Assembly: GCA_963792705.1 (NCBI GenBank)
Contig: CAWBXD010000013.1
Span: 62,001 to 126,000, forward strand
DNA from: JBBQVS01 sp963792705
GTDB taxonomy: Bacteria; Chloroflexota; Ktedonobacteria; Ktedonobacterales; Ktedonobacteraceae
Direction of reading: 5' to 3'
Length of the DNA: 64,000 nucleotides
Shown: positions 8,752-16,971 of the stretch, one piece after another
How the letters are laid out: each line of letters opens with the position of its first letter
How positions within the stretch are numbered: the stretch's first letter is position 1
Translations under genes and position numbers: made by a program
Notes under the pieces: model-generated
Seen by the model: the letters and a program-made list of their open reading frames with translations, nothing else
The model's database searches: none
Told to the model about the DNA's origin: nothing

Positions 8752-8820
8752 GTAGGGACCGATTGATCGCGTCCTCGTCGGTGTTTGATTGCAACGAGGA
8801 CGCGATCAATCGGTCCCTAC
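8752..8820. repeat. short palindromic repeat, copy 1 (69 bp)
   Basis: A 27-base arm starting GTAGGGACCGATTGATCG pairs with its exact complement ending CGGTCCCTAC around a loop related to CGGTGTTTGATTGCA. It lies in the 344-base gap between the TSUP gene and the MFS gene; I see no gene in that gap. The same family recurs at eight other places in the window. Confidence 0.9.
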
Positions 8821-8992
8821 AAATAACGTCTCCGCATTCATTAAGTAAACAGGATACCCAAATCGTTTCATGAAATCGTCAGCATAAACATGCTGCCTAG
8901 CGAAACGTTCTATATTTGTTACTCGTGAATAAAGTACCTTACTTTTTATTTACACACTACGCATATTAAGCAAGAAAACGGATATTCATACC

Positions 8993-10504
8993 ATGACACA
9001 ACAAGAAACTCAACCTCAAAAAGATGAACAAGTTGTTCCGCAACCAATCGGAGACATACAGCAAAACACAAAGGACGATGGGAAAGAGCATGCAAGCAAA
9101 TGGGCAGTATTTGCGATTGTCGCGATTGGTGTCTTTATGGCAACGCTCGACTCATCTATTGTCAATATCAGTCTACCCAGTATCGCCAGCGACTTTAGAG
9201 CACCACTGAACGGTGCCGTTGAATGGGTCATCATCTCCTATCTAGTGGTAACAGCAGCTATCCTGCTAACAGCGGGTCGCCTCGCGGATATGATTGGGCG
9301 CAAAACAATTTGGGCTGTTGGCCTGTTTGTCTTCACTGCCGGTTCCGCACTATGTGGTGCAGCGACTTCGCTCGGTTTCCTGGTAGCGGCACGTGCGGCA
9401 CAGGGTCTTGGCGGCGCGCTTCTCTTCGCCGCCAGTCCTGCAATGATTACAAACGCGTTTCCAGCGCAAGAGCGTGGACGTGCGCTTGGTTTGAACGCGG
9501 TAGTCGTCGCGCTCGGCGTCAGCGTGGGACCAACGCTTGGAGGCGTTATTACCGCGTATCTGTCATGGCGCTGGATATTCTATGTCAATGTGCCTATCGG
9601 TATCGTTGGTATCCTGTTAACTCTACGGGTACTTACCGAAAAATTTCATCGCAACCCTGGCAAATTCGATCCCATCGGCTCCATATTACTTGGTGTAGGC
9701 CTTGCAAGTTTAACGGCTGCGTTGTCGTTTGGACAAGAGTTGGGCTGGTTCTCGCCAATTTTTATCGCTGGTATTGTGATTGGCGTTGTTGCGCTCGGCT
9801 TCATTCCATTTGTTGAGCATCGTGTTGCAAACCCTATCATCGACATGAAATTGTTACGTAACCGTGTCTTCCTCTCAGCGAATATGAGCCTCATCCTTAG
9901 TTTCCTGGCACTGTTCGCGGTAAGCTTTCTCATGCCGTTCTACCTGGAACAACTGCGTGGCTTTCCAACACAAATTGTTGGTCTTCTGCTGACGCCGCTT
10001 CCAATCATGATTGCCATCATTGCTCCACTTAGTGGTTCGCTAGCAGACCGTCTTGGCAGCACGCGCTGGCTTGCATCCAGTGGCCTAGCAATCGCGTGTA
10101 TTGGACTTATCCTGCTGAGCCAGCTTAACGCACAGAGTTCAGTCTTCGATATCATCTGGCGGTTGGTTGTTACGGGCATTGGGCAAGCCTTGTTTCAGTC
10201 GCCAAACAATAGTGCCTTGCTTGGCTCTGCACCGCCACAACAACGCGGTAGTGCCTCCGGTTTCCTGGCAACAGGTCGCGTTATGGGTCAAAGCTTGAGC
10301 GTTGCTCTCGCAGGAGCCATCTTTGCCAGCCTTGGGGGATCGGCCGCCGGCCTCGCCATTCAGCAACATCATGGCAGCCTGAGCGCATTACAACAGACGT
10401 TCACCACCAGTTTTCGTACCGCTCTCCTTGTTTGCGCCTTTATCGCTGTGGTTGGCGTTTTCACCTCACTTGTAAGAGGTGGGGGCGAAAAGAAAAAGGC
10501 GTAA
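8993..10504 (+). CDS. MFS drug exporter, DHA2 (EmrB/QacA) family
   Basis: The 503-residue protein has a polar N-terminus of about 35 residues followed by about 14 membrane helices. Family signatures are present: TLDSSIVNISLPSI in TM1, motif A as GRLADMIGRK, and motif C-like GVSVGPTLGGVI. The DHA2 family exports drugs and toxic organic compounds by proton antiport; the substrate is unknown. ATG 8993 is the only reasonable start, though its ribosome site is weak. The gene is followed by a short hairpin and stands alone, without an adjacent TetR or MarR regulator. Confidence 0.92.
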   Translation: MTQQETQPQKDEQVVPQPIGDIQQNTKDDGKEHASKWAVFAIVAIGVFMATLDSSIVNISLPSIASDFRAPLNGAVEWVIISYLVVTAAILLTAGRLADMIGRKTIWAVGLFVFTAGSALCGAATSLGFLVAARAAQGLGGALLFAASPAMITNAFPAQERGRALGLNAVVVALGVSVGPTLGGVITAYLSWRWIFYVNVPIGIVGILLTLRVLTEKFHRNPGKFDPIGSILLGVGLASLTAALSFGQELGWFSPIFIAGIVIGVVALGFIPFVEHRVANPIIDMKLLRNRVFLSANMSLILSFLALFAVSFLMPFYLEQLRGFPTQIVGLLLTPLPIMIAIIAPLSGSLADRLGSTRWLASSGLAIACIGLILLSQLNAQSSVFDIIWRLVVTGIGQALFQSPNNSALLGSAPPQQRGSASGFLATGRVMGQSLSVALAGAIFASLGGSAAGLAIQQHHGSLSALQQTFTTSFRTALLVCAFIAVVGVFTSLVRGGGEKKKA

Positions 10505-10516
10505 GTATATCATACT

Positions 10517-10551
10517 GAATGGGTGCAGGTTCGATGAAGTTGCACCCATTC
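10517..10551 (+). terminator. hairpin after the MFS gene
   Basis: GAATGGGTGCA (10517-10527) pairs with TGCACCCATTC (10541-10551) around a 13-base loop, and flanking ATACT/AGTAT can extend the stem. There is no clear U-tract on the plus strand, so termination is likely but not certain. Confidence 0.55.
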
Positions 10552-10577
10552 TATGCAGTATAATATTGTAGTAAGAG

Positions 10578-11369
10578 TTATATAGCTTGCAATGCTTCAT
10601 CAACTAAAGAGGCATCAACGCCTTCACCCGTTATAATCTCCCTAATCTTGTTTTTCGAGATTGCGCTATTTGCCCGCTTCAAAACGTTCATCTGCTGCTT
10701 TATACCAGCCAATGCCTTTTGCTTTACTGCTGGTACTCTATGAACAAGTCTATCAAGATTGACACGATTGTTTGTCTTTGGAGACATCACCCCTACAATC
10801 GGTTTTACTTGTTTAAGAGTATTTGCTTTGCTTCCTCCTAACCATTCTTCATCATTCATGAAGTACAAAACCGTTGTAATCCCAACACGCCAAGTTAAGG
10901 TTGCGGCAAGTGTTGCATCCAAGCCTGCTGCAATAAAACCACCTGCGAAAGGAATAAAGCTTAAAAGCGTTCCAACTCCGAGTTCCGGCCAAATCTCGTG
11001 AAGAATGCTTAGTAAAAACTCTTGTCCGAACTCCGTTGAAAGGGCTTCTGCCAGAAGCTCATCACCAATATCAAAAGCAGCTCCGACAATTGTTGCCGAA
11101 GTCACAAGACCCCTTGTAAATTGGTCGGGTGTCGCACTATAAATACGTGCAAGGCTTTTAACCATTGGACTATAAATTACTGGAGCTTGTGCTGCTAATG
11201 AAGCAAGCATAGCCGCAACGCCACCACCAGGGACAAGAAATCCAGCAGCACCAATCACAACATCCATAACCGCATGTCCAGCAGCGTAATTATTTATTAC
11301 CTGATTAGCAAGGCGATTTCTTGCATTACTATGAAAAAACGCTGTTGGGATAGCTGTAGCATTTTGCAT
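10578..11369 (-). CDS. DUF697-like membrane protein, last gene of the AT-rich cassette
   Basis: I start at ATG 11369 (MQNATAIPTAFF). The 263-residue protein has Gly/Ala-rich hydrophobic segments at about residues 30-60, 85-110 and 130-170. The stretch FIPFAGGFIAAGLDATLAAT resembles the helical membrane module (DUF697/YcjF-type) that usually follows a dynamin-like or small GTPase domain. Here no G domain is present. A charged tail follows (QMNVLKRANSAISKNKIRE). It is the last gene of a minus-strand set beginning at 12476. The function is unknown and the DUF697 resemblance is from memory. Confidence 0.5.
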   Translation of the reverse strand: MQNATAIPTAFFHSNARNRLANQVINNYAAGHAVMDVVIGAAGFLVPGGGVAAMLASLAAQAPVIYSPMVKSLARIYSATPDQFTRGLVTSATIVGAAFDIGDELLAEALSTEFGQEFLLSILHEIWPELGVGTLLSFIPFAGGFIAAGLDATLAATLTWRVGITTVLYFMNDEEWLGGSKANTLKQVKPIVGVMSPKTNNRVNLDRLVHRVPAVKQKALAGIKQQMNVLKRANSAISKNKIREIITGEGVDASLVDEALQAI

Positions 11370-11422
11370 ACAGACTCTCTTTCTCACAAATCATAACATT
11401 CGTAAAAGTTGGTAGTGATTAT

Positions 11423-11836
11423 CTAATACCGTCTCTTCAACTCCTCAACGGCTTCGAGGAACAAATCTTCATCGAGATTGAGTTCTTGCATAGCAAGAAT
11501 ACCTTGAAGAAAAGCAGCATTATGAGCGGCAAGCTTCGCAACATCAGTTGGCAAATTTTGAGGAAGACGATTATGCAATCGTTCTACCACTTGAAAAGCC
11601 TGGTTGTCAGAGCGAATGCTAGGAACTACTTGCACTATGCTTAAATCAGCTATGATAGTTGGATGTAATTTTTCCTGTTTCTCTCTCACCTCTAATTGAT
11701 CGCGGGTATCTATTGCGAAATCCGTTTGCGTTTGCTTGCCTTCCATTATCGACTCGTTGCAACTTTGGGCTTCGCCTAGAATTTTGTATAAAAACCTGAA
11801 TATTTGCTCTACAAACCGCAGTAATCTATTAACCAT
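11423..11836 (-). CDS. unknown small protein with shared C-terminal module
   Basis: I start at ATG 11836 because AGGAG lies eight bases upstream; that start lies inside the 3' end of the preceding gene (28-base overlap), which suggests translational coupling. The 137-residue protein has an amphipathic N-terminus (MVNRLLRFVEQIFRFLYKIL), a charged middle and a C-terminus DEDLFLEAVEELKRRY. That tail closely resembles the tail of the gene at 12111-12476. No enzyme motif was recognised. The basic, aromatic N-terminal helix could be membrane- or protein-binding. Confidence 0.5.
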   Translation of the reverse strand: MVNRLLRFVEQIFRFLYKILGEAQSCNESIMEGKQTQTDFAIDTRDQLEVREKQEKLHPTIIADLSIVQVVPSIRSDNQAFQVVERLHNRLPQNLPTDVAKLAAHNAAFLQGILAMQELNLDEDLFLEAVEELKRRY

Positions 11837-12099
11837 CGCTTGATCTCCTGTTTTGTCTGCCAAGAAAGAAGAGGCAAATCATCGATAGCATCGCGTCCTA
11901 ATTGCCTAAGTATGGATGTGATGACAACAGGTGCTACATCAACTAACCAGTAATAGATATGGTGGGCATGATAGAGCAAGGTGTCAACAAAAGCGTCTAC
12001 TGACTCAACTACATTGCTCACCACTTCTGCAAGGCTAAGAATATCCTCATCAAGGCTAAGAATATCCTCATCATCATCCCAATAAGATATGAGCGACAT
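11809..12099 (-). CDS. unknown 96-aa acidic/helical protein
   Basis: The protein starts MSLISYWDDDEDILSL and is acidic at the N-terminus. It contains a short internal tandem repeat, two copies of the same 20-base unit around 12028-12072, giving DEDILSL twice. A hydrophobic, His/Tyr-rich stretch follows (LLYHAHHIYYWLVDVAPVVI), possibly one membrane helix. AGGAGG-like GGAGGAAC precedes the ATG. It starts 11 bases after the upstream gene's stop and overlaps the next gene's start by 28 bases, so the set is one operon. Function unknown. Confidence 0.45.
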   Translation of the reverse strand: MSLISYWDDDEDILSLDEDILSLAEVVSNVVESVDAFVDTLLYHAHHIYYWLVDVAPVVITSILRQLGRDAIDDLPLLSWQTKQEIKRWLIDYCGL

Positions 12100-12110
12100 A
12101 AGTGTTCCTC

Positions 12111-12476
12111 CTAGTATCCAAGGCGTTTCTTCCTTCTTTGCTTTAATTCGTCTTCTGCCTCGTTCATTAGATCATCATCGAGTATGCCTCTCAGCATGTC
12201 TCTACCATCCTGATGTGCACGATACATTGCTGCAACGGGGATGACGTCTTCTCGACAGATACGATGATACTCATCATAAAATGTCAGTTTGAGACTGGTC
12301 GCCGTGATCGCCTCAATAACTACATCTGCAACAGCAAGTCCTGTTTTGGCAATTTGGGCGACTTTCGTTACTGCTTGAGGAAGAGCTACTGATTTCAGAA
12401 TACTAGCTGGCACACTATCTGCGTATCTCACACTAACCTCTCTCCCTGAGAGAGATTTAATCGTCTCTTGTCCCAT
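12111..12476 (-). CDS. unknown small protein, first gene of the cassette operon
   Basis: I start at ATG 12476, with a perfect AGGAGG eight bases upstream, rather than the TTG at 12482. The 121-residue protein has a helical middle (QAVTKVAQIAKTGLAVADVV) and a C-terminus DDDLMNEAEDELKQRRKKR. The tail and the AHxxxxxxLxGIL stretch before it match the protein encoded at 11423-11836, so the two share a module. No catalytic motif is visible. Its promoter region carries an operator-like palindrome (12619-12640). Confidence 0.5.
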   Translation of the reverse strand: MGQETIKSLSGREVSVRYADSVPASILKSVALPQAVTKVAQIAKTGLAVADVVIEAITATSLKLTFYDEYHRICREDVIPVAAMYRAHQDGRDMLRGILDDDLMNEAEDELKQRRKKRLGY

Positions 12477-12618
12477 TACCAATTCCTCCTTTGTCTAGCC
12501 GCTTAACACCTACAAGCAAAGCAAGTTACAATGCTTCGAGCCATTTAGAACTCTTGCTATGGATAGCTTCACAGTACACAGACTATTCTGGCTTCCACAC
12601 TCTTAATCGACATGAGCC

Positions 12619-12640
12619 TTTTGCCACTAATTTGGCAAAA
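12619..12640. promoter_or_regulatory. palindrome TTTTGCCA-N6-TGGCAAAA
   Basis: A perfect 8-6-8 inverted repeat lies between the Cys/His mini-protein (ends 12686) and the four-gene minus-strand set (starts 12476). With no U-tract it is better read as an operator than as a terminator. The XRE regulator at 13162 is an obvious candidate to bind it, which is inference. Confidence 0.4.
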
Positions 12641-12685
12641 CTTAACTCAGTAATGATGGATTAACAAAACCTTGTCGAATAGAAA

Positions 12686-12919
12686 TTACCAGTGGCGATC
12701 ATAATGATGGCCGCATCCACCTCTTGTACATGTATAGCCACTCCCCGTAAAGCCAGGGCAACTGCAATCAGCACATTTCCCATATCCTGGATGCTCTAGT
12801 AGAGAAGATGTGGTACGCGGTGTTACTTTCATTCCATGAACGCAATAAAGCGTTTTTTCAACCCCCTGAGTAACACCTACTTCACTTTTGAGAAGCTCAA
12901 GGGCTTTTATAGGGTCCAT
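12686..12919 (-). CDS. Cys/His-rich mini-protein, probable zinc-binding
   Basis: The 77-residue protein has a plain helical first third (MDPIKALELLKSEVGV), then a metal-site-like C-terminal half: CADCSCPGFTGSGYTC followed by RGGCGHHYDRHW. The Cys/His spacing (CxxCxC, then C, then CGHHxxxH) is typical of small zinc-binding modules also seen fused to larger bacterial proteins. An AAGGAG-type site precedes ATG 12919. It is divergent from the XRE gene at 13162 and has its own gap from the genes downstream. Role unknown. Confidence 0.5.
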   Translation of the reverse strand: MDPIKALELLKSEVGVTQGVEKTLYCVHGMKVTPRTTSSLLEHPGYGKCADCSCPGFTGSGYTCTRGGCGHHYDRHW

Positions 12920-13161
12920 TAATATTCTCCTTCGATCAAATTTAGTAACCTAAGTAGTACTTGTTTGCACACCTCTTGACACGCTACATTTATTCTCTAT
13001 ACTCATGCATAGATGATAAGAAAACGTGCAGTGCATTTCATACGTTTTACTATACTCAAAAAATAGATGAACGGCGTTGAATTTTCTTAACCACTTTCAG
13101 GCAAATTCACTTAATTGGATTAAATTCCTTAATTTAAGTATTAAGAGAAAAGGATTGTTAA

Positions 13162-14307
13162 ATGCTAACACCTAAAGAGCCGGAGTATGCACCATTTTGT
13201 GATAAATTGAGATTTGTGCTTAATGAAGCAAAGCTAATGCAGAAGGATGTAGCAGAAGGCACTGGACTCTCTAAACCTACCATTACTTATTGGATAAAAG
13301 GCTATAATGAACCAACTTTAGAGAGCATGAAAAAATTGATGGAGTTTTTACACACAAAAAATATATCCATTGAAAAAATGGAGAACCTTTGGCAGTGTAG
13401 CGATGTTCCAGTTGATAAAGAATGGCTGAAAAATCTCGCACAAAGAGAGGTATCGCATCCAGAGACTGATTGTCATATTGAAGAATCTGAACAATCCCCT
13501 CTTAGAAATCTATCCGTAGATACCTCCACAAATGAAGAGAAAAAAGGCGAGCTAGGTAATTCTTCTTCAATTATAATACAAACACCAGAAACTCATCAAT
13601 TCCAACTTTTTACAAGGAAAGGAGTACTTCTCATATTAGGAGCACTATTACTCATTGGAATGAGTAGCACAGCACTAGTTAATTTCATTCCCAAAGATAC
13701 AAATACACTTCCATCTTATATTTCAGGCCACGCAACTTTCCTTATCTTTTATCCTTTAACCACAAAGCCGTTTGGTTGGGATGAAAGTACGCAAAAAGAT
13801 GGCCGCTCTTGCTTATCTCAAAGAGACGGTTATCATATTTCTTCAGGAGCCGAATACGATCATCAATGCTTAGAAAGTAGTACAGTTCTCTCAAATTTTG
13901 TTCTTCAAGTCCAAATGCATATAAATGGAAATACTCAAGATGGGCAAGGAGGAGGAATTGTCTTTCGTCATACAGAGGCTGGTACAGACTTAATCACATT
14001 GTACTCTGATGGAACCTACCAAATGCATAAAAGTAATAATAAGAAGTCTAGCTCATTGAACGGGATATCCTATTTCATCCCGAATGTTTCCCCAACAAAA
14101 GACAACTCTTATTTACTCGCTATTGCCGTAAATGGAAGTTCGATCATCTTTTATATAAACAAACAAAAAATAGCAACGGCAACAGATAATACTTATAAAA
14201 ATGGTTGGATTGGGTTAAAAGTTGATGGTGAGGGACGAACCTCTAACACTGTTGTATTTACTAATCTTACTATTTGGACACTCCCAAATTCATCAGATAC
14301 ACAATAA
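13162..14307 (+). CDS. membrane-anchored XRE-family regulator with outer sensor domain
   Basis: Residues about 12-65 form a Cro/C1-type helix-turn-helix (LMQKDVAEGTGLSKPTITYW). A low-complexity linker follows, then one membrane helix at 154-176. The outer domain of about 200 residues is beta-rich (GGGIVFRHTEAGTDLITLYS, later INKQKIATATDNTYKNGWIG), a concanavalin/LamG- or DUF1080-like jelly-roll pattern. The protein therefore probably links an extracytoplasmic ligand to DNA binding without a phosphorelay. AAAGGA precedes ATG 13162. It is AT-rich like the divergent cassette. The DNA target is not shown. Confidence 0.75.
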   Translation: MLTPKEPEYAPFCDKLRFVLNEAKLMQKDVAEGTGLSKPTITYWIKGYNEPTLESMKKLMEFLHTKNISIEKMENLWQCSDVPVDKEWLKNLAQREVSHPETDCHIEESEQSPLRNLSVDTSTNEEKKGELGNSSSIIIQTPETHQFQLFTRKGVLLILGALLLIGMSSTALVNFIPKDTNTLPSYISGHATFLIFYPLTTKPFGWDESTQKDGRSCLSQRDGYHISSGAEYDHQCLESSTVLSNFVLQVQMHINGNTQDGQGGGIVFRHTEAGTDLITLYSDGTYQMHKSNNKKSSSLNGISYFIPNVSPTKDNSYLLAIAVNGSSIIFYINKQKIATATDNTYKNGWIGLKVDGEGRTSNTVVFTNLTIWTLPNSSDTQ

Positions 14308-14616
14308 TAAGTGCTCTTGATCTAAACACGGTTCTCCGTCATCTTTCATGCTAAGCCCTAGTATAGATGTCATTAATTTCTATTTCTTCTAATTCTCACA
14401 AGATTATATTGTTTCATACAAAGAAAAAGCTGCGAACTAGCATTCTAGAGAACGATAATACATTCAAGCTCTGAAATACTATAAACCCGCTTCATACCTA
14501 AAGACAAAGTTACAAACGGCCTTCCATAATAGCACATTATAGCTGATGCGATGAAAAAGTAAGAGATAATAAGGTCTATAGAGCAGAAAATGAAACGAAA
14601 CGGCTTCACACCTATA
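14308..14616. other. intergenic, AT-rich, nothing recognised
   Basis: The stretch between the XRE gene and the WYL regulator's promoter contains no convincing coding frame, hairpin or repeat. It is AT-rich, like the cassette before it, and marks the right edge of that cassette. Confidence 0.5.
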
Positions 14617-14644
14617 TTGACCTATAACCTTTATGCATTATAAT
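14617..14644 (+). promoter_or_regulatory. sigma-70-type promoter of the WYL regulator
   Basis: TTGACC (14617-14622), a 16-base spacer and TATAAT (14639-14644) fit the consensus closely. The expected transcription start, six or seven bases downstream, falls on the ATG at 14651, so the transcript should be leaderless. Confidence 0.65.
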
Positions 14645-14650
14645 ATCTCT

Positions 14651-15592
14651 ATGAACAAGACAGACCGCTTATTGGCTATCGTGCTCGAATTGCAGGGCAA
14701 GGGTAAACAGCGCGCTGAAGACCTGGCACAGACATTCGAGACGAGCAAGCGTACAATCTATCGTGATATCGAGGCACTATGCGAGGCAGGTGTGCCGATT
14801 GTCTCTATTCCAGGGCGCGGCTACTCACTCATGGAAGGCTATTTTTTGCCGCCGTTAAGCTTTACCACCGATGAAGCAACCATGCTTTTGCTCGGTAGCG
14901 AGTTCATGGCACAAAATTTTGATGCACAATATAGGACAGCAGCACACGCGGCTCATCGCAAGATAACAAGCGTGTTGCCTCACCAGTTGCGAGACGATGT
15001 AGCGTATCTGCAAAAAAGTATTCGCTTCATCACACCAGAGCATCATTCTAACGAAGTCATGATGTTACAGCAGTTGCGCCGCGCCATTATTGAGCGCGTC
15101 ACCGTGCGCTTCCAATACGAAAAACGTCATAGTCAAGATGGTCAAAGCGCGCAGACCACTCGTGAGGCTGATCCTTATAGCCTTGTTCATGTATCGGGCA
15201 CTTGGCATCTCACAGGCTATTGTCACATGCGTAAAGACATACGCAATTTCCGCCTTGATCGTATGGATACCCTTGAGGTCTTGCCACATGCATTTACAAG
15301 ACCAACAAACTTCGTCATGGCAGAGCATCAGGGTCGGCAACGCGATATTACTGTACGCGTTCTCTTCGATCATGAGGTCATACGCTGGGTCCACGAGTCG
15401 CGCTACTACTATATTGTAGCGGAAGAGGAGACGCCAGCAGGATTACTGGTCACGCTTCAGGTACGCCAGGAGAGCGAGATTGTGCAATGGTTGCTTGGTT
15501 GGGGACAACGTGTGCGTGTATTAGAGCCGGAGTCTCTATGTAAACGACTAGCACAAGAGGCGCAAGGAATAGTGGAGCAATATCGTCAATAA
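14651..15592 (+). CDS. YafY/DeoR-type regulator with HTH and WYL domains
   Basis: The 313-residue protein has an N-terminal HTH_11 domain (DLAQTFETSKRTIYRDIEAL, residues about 20-45), the connector GVPIVSIPGRGYSLMEGYFL, and a WYL-type ligand-sensing region (DPYSLVHVSGTWHLTGYCHM; FRLDRMDTLEVL). Members are transcription factors whose WYL domain senses nucleotides or nucleic acids. I start at ATG 14651, not 14633, because a consensus promoter ends seven bases before it and the earlier ATG lies inside that promoter. The gene is monocistronic and ends at a bidirectional hairpin. Confidence 0.9.
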   Translation: MNKTDRLLAIVLELQGKGKQRAEDLAQTFETSKRTIYRDIEALCEAGVPIVSIPGRGYSLMEGYFLPPLSFTTDEATMLLLGSEFMAQNFDAQYRTAAHAAHRKITSVLPHQLRDDVAYLQKSIRFITPEHHSNEVMMLQQLRRAIIERVTVRFQYEKRHSQDGQSAQTTREADPYSLVHVSGTWHLTGYCHMRKDIRNFRLDRMDTLEVLPHAFTRPTNFVMAEHQGRQRDITVRVLFDHEVIRWVHESRYYYIVAEEETPAGLLVTLQVRQESEIVQWLLGWGQRVRVLEPESLCKRLAQEAQGIVEQYRQ

Positions 15593-15654
15593 AGAGTGAT
15601 GCTAGTGGGACAGTCGCGCATTTCGTGTGACTGTCCCTCTCGCATCACTCTTTT
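15591..15654. terminator. bidirectional hairpin between converging genes
   Basis: AAAGAGTGATGC (from 15591) pairs with GCATCACTCTTT, and an inner GGGACAGTC/GACTGTCCC pair extends the stem across an internal bulge. It separates the converging WYL regulator and the flavin/F420-type protein. Confidence 0.8.
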
Positions 15655-15657
15655 CAC

Positions 15658-16053
15658 CTAGCTTGCAATCACGCGATCCGTCTCTATTTTATAGATGACG
15701 CGCACATCATTGGGTTGATGATTTGCGTATTTGTCTCGACCAGTATATTTCTTCGACATCTTGTCGATATGGTCGCTAGCACCTTCTTCTGTAGCTTCGG
15801 CAATATGACCTCGTATCGACAACCAATGCCAGGGATTGTCGGAATCAACGATATCGAGGCCGACCTTGGGCTGTCTATCCATATTCAACGCTTTTTGTCT
15901 GTGCTTGGAAGTGTTAATTAACACATGCGTACCATCAAAATCAACCCAAACGGGCGTCACCTGTGGTGTTCCATCAGGCATGACCGTGGCTAAATGAGCG
16001 AGTAAAGGCTTTTGGAAAAGGTCTAATGCCTTTTCAGGAATGCTTTCTGCCAT
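15658..16053 (-). CDS. PPOX-class F420/FMN-dependent protein
   Basis: I start at ATG 16053 (MAESIPEKALDLFQKPLLAH), preceded by AGGAG ten bases away; the frame extends much further upstream without coding character. The 131-residue protein has the split-barrel pattern of the pyridoxamine-5'-phosphate-oxidase-like/F420-dependent family: LATVMPDGTPQVTPVWVDFD, then INTSKHRQKALNMDRQPKVG, then DNPWHWLSIRGHIAEATEEG. Such proteins bind F420 or flavin and reduce small organic substrates or biliverdin. The substrate is unknown. It is divergent from the VOC gene at 16296. Confidence 0.85.
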   Translation of the reverse strand: MAESIPEKALDLFQKPLLAHLATVMPDGTPQVTPVWVDFDGTHVLINTSKHRQKALNMDRQPKVGLDIVDSDNPWHWLSIRGHIAEATEEGASDHIDKMSKKYTGRDKYANHQPNDVRVIYKIETDRVIAS

Positions 16054-16295
16054 AGAAATTTTTCTCCTGCTACGTTCTTTACGGAATTTGTAAGTAACTG
16101 AGAACACATTAGTAACTCTCAATTTCTTGTACTCATTGTACCTTAATTTCTCTGGATGGTGCAAACGCATTTTTAGGCAAAGAGGTTGTCCTACTGACAT
16201 ACTGTTGTCACAGACAAAGCTTATACTATAAATATCAACGAAGCGATCTTACGACGCTAAAGCACTTTTTGGAAAACCAGCGATAAAGAAAGAAT

Positions 16296-16694
16296 ATGGT
16301 TATGACCACAACATTAAGAAAACTAACTCCGAACCTGATGGTGGAAGATGTCAACAAAACCGTGGATTTCTACAAAAATATGCTCGGCTTTGATGTGCTT
16401 GCCACTGTGCCTGAGACGGGACAACTTAATTGGGCAATGCTCAAACAGGGCGATGTCGAGATGCAATTTCAGACACGCGCCAGCCTTTCGGAAGAGATAC
16501 CAGCCTTTAAAGACCGCGCAATCGGCGGCACACTGACACTCTATATTGATGTAGAAGATGTCACAGCACTGCATAACGCACTAAAGGACAAGGTAGCTAT
16601 CGTGCAGGCTATGCACACAACTTTTTATGGTACACAAGAGTTCGCTATCGAGGACTGCAACAGTTTCGTATTGAGCTTTTCACAAGGAGCTTAA
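16296..16694 (+). CDS. VOC-superfamily (glyoxalase/bleomycin-resistance-like) protein
   Basis: This 132-residue protein has the paired beta-alpha-beta-beta-beta pattern of the vicinal oxygen chelate fold: LTPNLMVEDVNKTVDFYKNM, LGFDVLATVP, then GTLTLYIDVEDVTALHNALK and YGTQEFAIEDCNSFVLSFSQ. The Glu in EFAIEDCN is at the expected second-half metal position. Members include glyoxalase I, antibiotic-binding proteins and dioxygenases; the substrate cannot be told. Two start codons are possible (16296, 16302). The stop lies one base before the next gene's ATG, so the two are translationally coupled. Confidence 0.85.
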   Translation: MVMTTTLRKLTPNLMVEDVNKTVDFYKNMLGFDVLATVPETGQLNWAMLKQGDVEMQFQTRASLSEEIPAFKDRAIGGTLTLYIDVEDVTALHNALKDKVAIVQAMHTTFYGTQEFAIEDCNSFVLSFSQGA

Positions 16695-16695
16695 T

Positions 16696-16971
16696 ATGGT
16701 AGAACAGACTCAAGAGGCCACGTTGAAAGCATTCCGTCAAATTCCAGGCGTTGGCAAGAGTATCGCCAACGACCTGTGGGATCAGGGCTTTCGTTCGCTA
16801 GAAGCGTTGAAAGACCAGGACCCCGAAGTTATGTACAACAAGCAATGCGAACTACAAGGTACACATGTTGATCGCTGTATACTGTACGTCTTTCGCTGTG
16901 CCGTGTACTACGTCTCACATGAACAGCACGAACCCGAAAAACTCAAATGGTGGAACTGGAAGGACGTGTAG
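16696..16971 (+). CDS. helix-hairpin-helix 'pathogenicity locus' (Cdd1-like) protein
   Basis: The 91-residue protein matches the small helix-hairpin-helix family often named pathogenicity locus/Cdd1: IPGVGKSIANDLWDQGFRSL is a clear HhH motif, followed by YNKQCELQGTHVDRCILYVF and a C-terminal EPEKLKWWNWKD. HhH proteins of this kind probably bind DNA non-specifically; the cellular role is unknown. Translation is coupled to the VOC gene, whose stop is at 16694. Its own TAG stop (16969-16971) lies within the first bases of a palindromic repeat, so the repeat may have set the C-terminus. Confidence 0.82.
   Translation: MVEQTQEATLKAFRQIPGVGKSIANDLWDQGFRSLEALKDQDPEVMYNKQCELQGTHVDRCILYVFRCAVYYVSHEQHEPEKLKWWNWKDV

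Noticed and set aside
9223..9816. 197-residue plus-strand frame inside the MFS gene
   Set aside because: Trp/Arg/Cys-rich composition and full overlap with a well-supported transporter; shadow frame.
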